A stretch of DNA of 64,000 nucleotides from the NCBI GenBank assembly GCA_002414665.1, contig DIAF01000049.1, forward strand, positions 9,099 to 73,098, read 5' to 3'. Shown here one piece after another: positions 59,458 to 64,000 of this stretch. How positions within the stretch are numbered: the stretch's first letter is position 1; each line of letters opens with the position of its first letter. The position numbers were made by a program, and so were the translations under genes. Origin of the DNA: Halieaceae bacterium UBA5085. GTDB lineage: Bacteria; Pseudomonadota; Gammaproteobacteria; Pseudomonadales; Halieaceae. The notes beneath the pieces are model-generated. The model was not told the DNA's origin, searched no databases, and was given only the letters and a program-made list of their open reading frames with translations.

Positions 59458-60863
59458 AAGGGTCTCATGAAGCGTGATTCGGAGCTGACTTGCAGGGACT
59501 CGCGGTCCGTCGCGCGCGCCGTGAATTCGATTTCCGTGCTCGGGCGAGACAGCCGCTCCGGTGCAACACGTACCCGCAGATTGATACTGCGTACTTCCCC
59601 GCCGTCCAGCGTGTGCAATGTTTCACCGATGATCTCGGCGCCATCAATGCCGCTGACAACAATCTCGAATTCATGCATCGACTGTTCCATATTTACCAGG
59701 CTCAGCGTGTAGATGTTCTCGATATCGCCGTCCATGGTGGTCACGTACAATTCGTTGCGATCGCGGATCACTGTCATCTCCAGCGGCACGCGGCTGATCA
59801 CGCGGTAACTGAACAGGCTCACCATCACCGTCAGCACGAGCACGTAGCCGATCATACGTGGGCGCAGCCAGTGTGTCTTGCCGCCCTGTAGCTGATGTTC
59901 GCTGGTGTAGCTGATCAACCCTCTGGGATAGGACATCTTGTCCATGACAGAGTTGCATGCGTCAATGCACAGTGCGCAGCCGATACATTCGTACTGGAGC
60001 CCGTTGCGAATGTCGATACCAGTGGGGCAGACCTGCACACAGAGGTTGCAGTCGATGCAGTCGCCCAGTCCCTGCGCTTTGTGGTCGGCATCGCGCTTGC
60101 GTGAGCCACGGGGCTCTCCGCGGCCCGGGTCATAGGAGACGATCAGGGTATCCTGGTCGAACATCACGGACTGGAACCGCGCATAGGGGCACATGTACTT
60201 GCAGACCTGTTCGCGCATCCAGCCTGCGTTGATGTAGGTGGCGCAGGTGAAGAAAATCGTCCAGAGCACGCCCCACTGCCCGGCCGATAGGGTCAGCAGG
60301 TCCGGAAGCAGTTCGCGAATGGGGTAGAAGTAGCCGACAAAGGTCATGCCGGTCAGGAATGCCATAAACAGCCAGCCGCCATGCTTGAGTACCTTGCGGA
60401 CAACTTTCTCCAGCGACCACGGTGCCTTGTCGAGGCGCATGCGCTGGTTGCGGCTGCCCTCGAAGCGCTGCTCGATCCACATGAAAATGCTGGTCCACAC
60501 GGTTTGCGGGCAGGTGTAGCCACACCAGACGCGGCCGGCAAATACGGTCACGGCAAACAGTCCGAAAGCGGCAATAATCAGCATGAAAGCGAGCAGGGGG
60601 AAGTCCTGGGGCCAGAATACCAGACCCAGGATATGGAACTTGCGCTCGGGCAGGTCGAACCATACGGCCTGACGGCCATCCCAGGACAGCCAGGGCAGCA
60701 GAAAATAACCCAGCAGCAGGGGCCAGCCGGTGTATAGCCGGATGCGCTGGAAAAAGCCCTCGATCTTCCGCGTGTAGATTTTTTCACGGCGCTGGTAGAG
60801 GTCGATTTCGCTGACTTCCGCCGGCGCGACTTCCTGCACGTCAATAAGCTGTTTGTCGTTCAT
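59454..60863 (-). CDS. ccoG: cbb3 oxidase accessory protein CcoG (RdxA/FixG)
   Basis: A 469-residue membrane iron-sulfur protein, reported to act as a Cu2+ reductase in cbb3 biogenesis. About five helices with 'VWCGYTCPQTVWTSIFMWIEQ', then two [4Fe-4S] motifs, CIDCNLCVQVCP and CIGCALCIDACN, and a C-terminal Ig-like periplasmic domain. Heads the ccoGHIS maturation genes, 74 bases downstream of ccoP with two hairpins in the gap. Confidence 0.95.
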   Translation of the reverse strand: MNDKQLIDVQEVAPAEVSEIDLYQRREKIYTRKIEGFFQRIRLYTGWPLLLGYFLLPWLSWDGRQAVWFDLPERKFHILGLVFWPQDFPLLAFMLIIAAFGLFAVTVFAGRVWCGYTCPQTVWTSIFMWIEQRFEGSRNQRMRLDKAPWSLEKVVRKVLKHGGWLFMAFLTGMTFVGYFYPIRELLPDLLTLSAGQWGVLWTIFFTCATYINAGWMREQVCKYMCPYARFQSVMFDQDTLIVSYDPGRGEPRGSRKRDADHKAQGLGDCIDCNLCVQVCPTGIDIRNGLQYECIGCALCIDACNSVMDKMSYPRGLISYTSEHQLQGGKTHWLRPRMIGYVLVLTVMVSLFSYRVISRVPLEMTVIRDRNELYVTTMDGDIENIYTLSLVNMEQSMHEFEIVVSGIDGAEIIGETLHTLDGGEVRSINLRVRVAPERLSRPSTEIEFTARATDRESLQVSSESRFMRPL

Positions 60864-60884
60864 ACCGCTTTACCGAAGAGACAT

Positions 60885-60929
60885 GACGCGAAGCGTCGTG
60901 ATGCCGGCCCCCCCGAACGGAAGGCCGGC
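60885..60929 (-). promoter_or_regulatory. Two hairpins between ccoP and ccoG
   Basis: GCCGGCC (60903-60909) pairs with GGCCGGC (60923-60929), and GACGC (60885-60889) with GCGTC (60893-60897). They lie in the only sizeable gap of the cluster, between structural and maturation genes, and may mark mRNA processing or partial termination. Confidence 0.4.
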
Positions 60930-60937
60930 GGAGGTGC

Positions 60938-61816
60938 CTAGTTGCTGAGGCTGTACACGTACGCAGTGAGGATGTGGATCTTGTCCTCGGTCAGGCTGTC
61001 GCCGAAGGCGGGCATGACGCCGTTGCGGCCGGCACGCAGGCTGTGTGCGATCTGCTCGCGTGTGCCACCGTACAGCCAGATGCCGTTGGTCAGGTTGGGG
61101 GCGCCGAAAATGGCATTGCCCTTGCCCTCCGGGCCGTGGCAGGCCGCACAGTACATCTGGAAGTGCTTCTCACCCGCTGCCGCAAGCTCCGGGTCCGCGG
61201 TGCGTCCATTCAGTGACACCACATACTCGGTGGCTTCTGCGATACCGTCATCGCCCAACACACTGGCCCAGGCGGGCATGGCGGCGCGACGCCCCTGGAG
61301 GAGGGCGGTCTTGATGGCGTCCGCTGAACCGCCCCACAGCCAGTCGTCGTCAGTCAGGTTGGGGAAACCGTAGCGCCCCTTGCCGTCCGCACCGTGACAC
61401 TGCGCGCAGTTGTTGCCAAACAGGCGTGCCCCCATTTTCACCACGGCCGGATCCTTGGCGATCTCCTCCACGGACATGGCCAGGTAGCGGCTGCGCATCT
61501 CACTGTAGCGCGCGTCCGCAGCGGCGACCTCCTCGCGATGCTGCTCCAGCTGGGTCCAGCCGATCAGGCCGGGGTAGTTGCCCATGCCGGGGTAAACGAT
61601 GAGGTAGCCGATGGCCCAGACGATGGTGATCACGAACATGTAGAACCACCAGGCGGGGAGCGGGTTGTCATACTCCTCGATGCCGTCGTGGGCGTGGCCT
61701 GTGGTCTGTTCGGTAGTGCCTTCGCCACGCTTGCGGTTGGCAAGCAGGATCCAGGTAATGCCGACGATGGTGACGGTGGTCAGGATGATGATCCACCAGT
61801 GCCAGAAACTAGCCAT
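60938..61816 (-). CDS. ccoP: cbb3 cytochrome oxidase subunit III, CcoP (dihaem)
   Basis: A 292-residue membrane-anchored dihaem cytochrome c that feeds electrons to CcoN. Two N-terminal hydrophobic segments ('WWIIILTTVTIVGITWILLA', 'WFYMFVITIVWAIGYLIVYPG') flank a short charged loop, followed by two cytochrome c domains with CAQCH and CAACH haem sites and Met ligands downstream. The ATG overlaps the ccoQ stop region by 8 bases. Confidence 0.96.
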   Translation of the reverse strand: MASFWHWWIIILTTVTIVGITWILLANRKRGEGTTEQTTGHAHDGIEEYDNPLPAWWFYMFVITIVWAIGYLIVYPGMGNYPGLIGWTQLEQHREEVAAADARYSEMRSRYLAMSVEEIAKDPAVVKMGARLFGNNCAQCHGADGKGRYGFPNLTDDDWLWGGSADAIKTALLQGRRAAMPAWASVLGDDGIAEATEYVVSLNGRTADPELAAAGEKHFQMYCAACHGPEGKGNAIFGAPNLTNGIWLYGGTREQIAHSLRAGRNGVMPAFGDSLTEDKIHILTAYVYSLSN

Positions 61817-61988
61817 TCCTTGCTTCCTCCTGCGTGCTACGTTGACTCAGTTCCTCATCTGCGAAGGGCAGGTTGGCAGCCTCGTCAAAAGATTTCTTGC
61901 GCTTGCTGCTCCAGGCCCAGATACACAGGCCGATAAAGGCGAACAGCAGCATGGCAGTGCTCAGACCCCGAAGGTCGTTGATATCCAT
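61809..61988 (-). CDS. ccoQ: cbb3 oxidase subunit IV, CcoQ/FixQ
   Basis: A 59-residue single-span protein, MDINDLRGLSTAMLLFAFIG... then 'CIWAWSSKRKKSFDEAANLPF', the FixQ pattern of a helix followed by a basic stretch and FxEAAxLPF. It stabilises the CcoNOP complex. It starts 5 bases after the ccoO stop and its 3' end overlaps ccoP by 8 bases. Confidence 0.94.
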   Translation of the reverse strand: MDINDLRGLSTAMLLFAFIGLCIWAWSSKRKKSFDEAANLPFADEELSQRSTQEEARNG

Positions 61989-61993
61989 AATCC

Positions 61994-62602
61994 CTAGCGC
62001 CTCGTCTGCAGCAGCGTGCCGAGCTGTTGCACGTAGGCAATCAGGGCATCGATTTCCAGCTTGCCCGCGACCGCCGCTTCTGCACCGGCGATGTCGTCAT
62101 CCGTGTAGGGCACACCCACGGTGCGCAGGGCGCTCATCTTCTTGCCGGTGACCGTGCCGTCGACTTCACGTTCGAACAGCCAGGGGTAGGCAGGCATATT
62201 GGATTCCGGTACCACGTCACGGGGGTTGTAGAAGTGGGCGCGGTGCCAGTCATCGCTGTAGCGCTGACCGACCCGGGCCAGGTCCGGTCCGGTGCGCTTG
62301 GAGCCCCAGAGGAAGGGGTGGTCGTATACGAACTCACCGGCAACCGAGTAGTGACCGTAGCGCTCGGTTTCCGCACGCAATGGGCGAATCATCTGGGAGT
62401 GGCAGTTATTGCAGCCCTCGCGAATGTAGATGTCGCGCCCCTCCAGCTCAAGCGCAGGCAGTGGCTTGAGGCCCGCGATCGGCTCGTTGGTCTGCTTGAT
62501 GAACATCAGCGGGACCAACTCGACCAAGGTGCCGAAGCTGATGGCCACGACGATCAGGATCATCATCAGGCCAACGTTCTTCTCTACGACTTCATGCTTC
62601 AT
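61994..62602 (-). CDS. ccoO: cbb3 cytochrome oxidase subunit II, CcoO (monohaem)
   Basis: A 202-residue membrane-anchored monohaem cytochrome c: N-terminal helix ('MMILIVVAISFGTLVELVPL'), haem site CNNCH in 'IREGCNNCHSQMIRP', then 'ERYGHYSVAGEFVYDHPFLWGSKRTGPDLARVG', the CcoO signature split over conserved aromatic residues. The ATG overlaps the ccoN stop by four bases. Confidence 0.97.
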   Translation of the reverse strand: MKHEVVEKNVGLMMILIVVAISFGTLVELVPLMFIKQTNEPIAGLKPLPALELEGRDIYIREGCNNCHSQMIRPLRAETERYGHYSVAGEFVYDHPFLWGSKRTGPDLARVGQRYSDDWHRAHFYNPRDVVPESNMPAYPWLFEREVDGTVTGKKMSALRTVGVPYTDDDIAGAEAAVAGKLEIDALIAYVQQLGTLLQTRR

Positions 62603-64000
62603 GCGTGACTCCCCTGTGCGGCACCAGCGGGCAGGGGCTGTGCGGCGACATCCTTGCGCGTGGTCATGTAGACGTTGTAGGCCATGATCAACATACCGCC
62701 GAAGAAGATGGCTCCACCGGCGAGGCGAACCAGGTAGCCCGGGTAGCTGGCGGCGACTGACTCGACAAAGGTGTAGGTGAGCGTGCCGTCATCGTTGTAG
62801 GCGCGCCACATCAGGCCCTGCAGGATGCCGTTGACCCACATGGACGCGATATACAGTACCGTGCCGATGGTCGACATCCAGAAATGGGTGTTGATCAACG
62901 CCGTGCTGTACATGCGCTCCTTGCCGAACAGGACCGGGATCAGGTGATAGATACAGCCAATCGAGATCATGGCGACCCAGCCGAGAGCACCGGAGTGCAC
63001 GTGGCCGATGGTCCAGTCGGTGTAGTGGGACAGTGCGTTTACCGTCTTGATCGACATCATCGGGCCTTCAAAGGTAGACATGCCGTAGAAGGACAGGCTG
63101 ACCACCATGAAGCGCAGGATCGGATCCGTGCGCAGTTTGTGCCAGGCGCCGGAGAGCGTCATCATGCCGTTGATCATGCCGCCCCAGGAGGGAGCGAGCA
63201 GGATAATGGACATGACCATGCCCAGGCTCTGGGCCCAGTCGGGCAGGGCGGTGTAGTGAAGGTGGTGAGGGCCGGCCCAGATGTAGACGGCGACCAGGGC
63301 CCAGAAGTGCACGATACTCAGGCGGTAGGAGTACACGGGGCGCTCTGCCTGCTTGGGCACGAAGTAGTACATCATGCCCAGGAAGCCGGCGGTCAGGAAG
63401 AAGCCTACCGCGTTGTGCCCGTACCACCACTGCACCATGGCATCCACGGTGCCGGAGTAGGCCGAGTAGGACTTGGTGAGGCCGACCGGAATCGCCGCAC
63501 TGTTGATGATGTGCAGGACCGCCACGGTGAGGATGAACCCGCCGAAGAACCAGTTGGCGACGTAGATGTGGCTCACCTTGCGCTTGGCGATGGTACCGAA
63601 GAACACGATGGCGTAGCTGACCCAGACCACGGCGATCAGCAGGTCGATGGGCCATTCCAGCTCGGCGTATTCCTTGGAAGAGGTCATCCCCAGTGGCAGC
63701 GTCACCGCCGCCAGCACGATCACCGCCTGCCAGCCCCAGAACGTGAAGGCCGCCAGCTTGTCGGAAATCAGCCGCGCCTGGGTGGTGCGCTGAACCACGT
63801 AGTACGATGTCGCGAACAGCGCGCTGCCGCCAAACGCGAAGATCACCGCGTTGGTGTGCAGCGGGCGCAGGCGCCCGAAGCTGGTCCAGGGCAGGTCGAA
63901 GTTGAGGATGGGGAAGGCGAGCTGGGCGGCGATCAGGACGCCAACCAGCATCCCCACGATACCCCACACCACCGTCATGATGGCAAACTGGCGAACGACC
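62599..64000 (-). CDS. ccoN: cbb3 cytochrome oxidase catalytic subunit I, CcoN (5' end outside window)
   Basis: About 467 residues visible of the haem-copper oxidase core subunit. The N-terminus is beyond the right edge: the frame stays open to 64000 and reads VVRQFAI before the first internal ATG at 63978, matching the conserved CcoN N-terminal region. Haem and CuB ligands are in 'LRPLHTNAVIFAFGG', 'VQWWYGHNAVGFFLT', 'YIWAGPHHLHYTALPDW' and 'IGHVHSGALGWVAM', and the tail is complete. Twelve helices are expected. Confidence 0.97.
   Translation of the reverse strand, partial: VVRQFAIMTVVWGIVGMLVGVLIAAQLAFPILNFDLPWTSFGRLRPLHTNAVIFAFGGSALFATSYYVVQRTTQARLISDKLAAFTFWGWQAVIVLAAVTLPLGMTSSKEYAELEWPIDLLIAVVWVSYAIVFFGTIAKRKVSHIYVANWFFGGFILTVAVLHIINSAAIPVGLTKSYSAYSGTVDAMVQWWYGHNAVGFFLTAGFLGMMYYFVPKQAERPVYSYRLSIVHFWALVAVYIWAGPHHLHYTALPDWAQSLGMVMSIILLAPSWGGMINGMMTLSGAWHKLRTDPILRFMVVSLSFYGMSTFEGPMMSIKTVNALSHYTDWTIGHVHSGALGWVAMISIGCIYHLIPVLFGKERMYSTALINTHFWMSTIGTVLYIASMWVNGILQGLMWRAYNDDGTLTYTFVESVAASYPGYLVRLAGGAIFFGGMLIMAYNVYMTTRKDVAAQPLPAGAAQGSHA

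Noticed and set aside
1..64000. tRNA, rRNA, CRISPR arrays, prophage or insertion sequences
   Set aside because: No cloverleaf-like or ribosomal sequence, regularly spaced repeat, transposase or integrase was seen in the gaps or in the protein-coding frames.

Overview
The window is 64 kb of GC-rich, densely coded chromosome from an aerobic gammaproteobacterium, probably marine or halotolerant. Supporting signs are the pepA-holC-valS block divergent from lptF-lptG, RapA, SthA, ectoine synthesis, a wax ester synthase-like acyltransferase, and a ccoNOQP-ccoGHIS set in Pseudomonas-like order. A halotolerant lipid or steroid degrader of the Halieaceae/Spongiibacteraceae kind would fit; this is inference from gene content. 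I saw no rRNA, tRNA, CRISPR array, prophage or insertion sequence, and no gene-free stretch longer than 300 bases. The longest gap, about 229 bases, is the ectR-ectA promoter region.

Layout. 0-2.1 kb: DCC protein, flavin reductase-like protein and an APH-like kinase (minus strand). 2.3-4.0 kb: acyl-CoA synthetase. 4.0-5.8 kb: fpr divergent from a FinR-like LysR gene around a 32-bp palindrome. 5.8-11.5 kb: SprT-like protease, then a minus-strand set of degenerate GGDEF protein, AraC regulator and DUF748 protein. 11.6-17.9 kb: a six-gene plus-strand operon for (probably methyl-branched) acyl-CoA oxidation: LCAD/IVD-type dehydrogenase, SDR, AMACR-like racemase, PaaG-like crotonase, an orphan carboxyltransferase and an RhlG-like SDR. 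18-25.9 kb: exported M17 aminopeptidase, rapA, TatD-type nuclease, LysR regulator and WS/DGAT, with a candidate small RNA beside the LysR gene. 26-28.8 kb: exported TonB-C-like protein, methyltransferase and two cold-shock-domain genes, one membrane-anchored. 28.9-36.4 kb: valS, holC, pepA, lptF, lptG, RDD protein. 36.5-42.6 kb: two-component system, a repeat-motif protein, AraC regulator, bolA-trhO and a secreted trypsin-like protease. 42.7-48.5 kb: SDR plus a lower meta-cleavage operon ending in acetaldehyde dehydrogenase and 4-hydroxy-2-oxovalerate aldolase. 48.5-54.8 kb: sthA, then ectR divergent from ectABC-ask. 54.9-55.6 kb: ompW. 55.6-64 kb: minus-strand cbb3 oxidase cluster running off the right edge within ccoN.

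How it works together. The two catabolic operons, the acyl-CoA synthetase and the kinase suggest growth on lipids, branched acids or steroid/aromatic rings, ending in acetyl-CoA, propionyl-CoA and pyruvate. WS/DGAT could store surplus acyl-CoA. Ectoine supplies osmoprotection under an EctR-type repressor whose operator is readable over the ectA promoter. The cbb3 oxidase and a probable FNR/Anr-activated ompW point to life at low oxygen.

The least explained items are the candidate small RNA, the degenerate GGDEF protein with an intact inhibitory site, the protein with six LxLAPPG-like motifs, the membrane-anchored cold-shock protein, and the kinase/LCAD pairing that resembles a split ACAD10/11 system.
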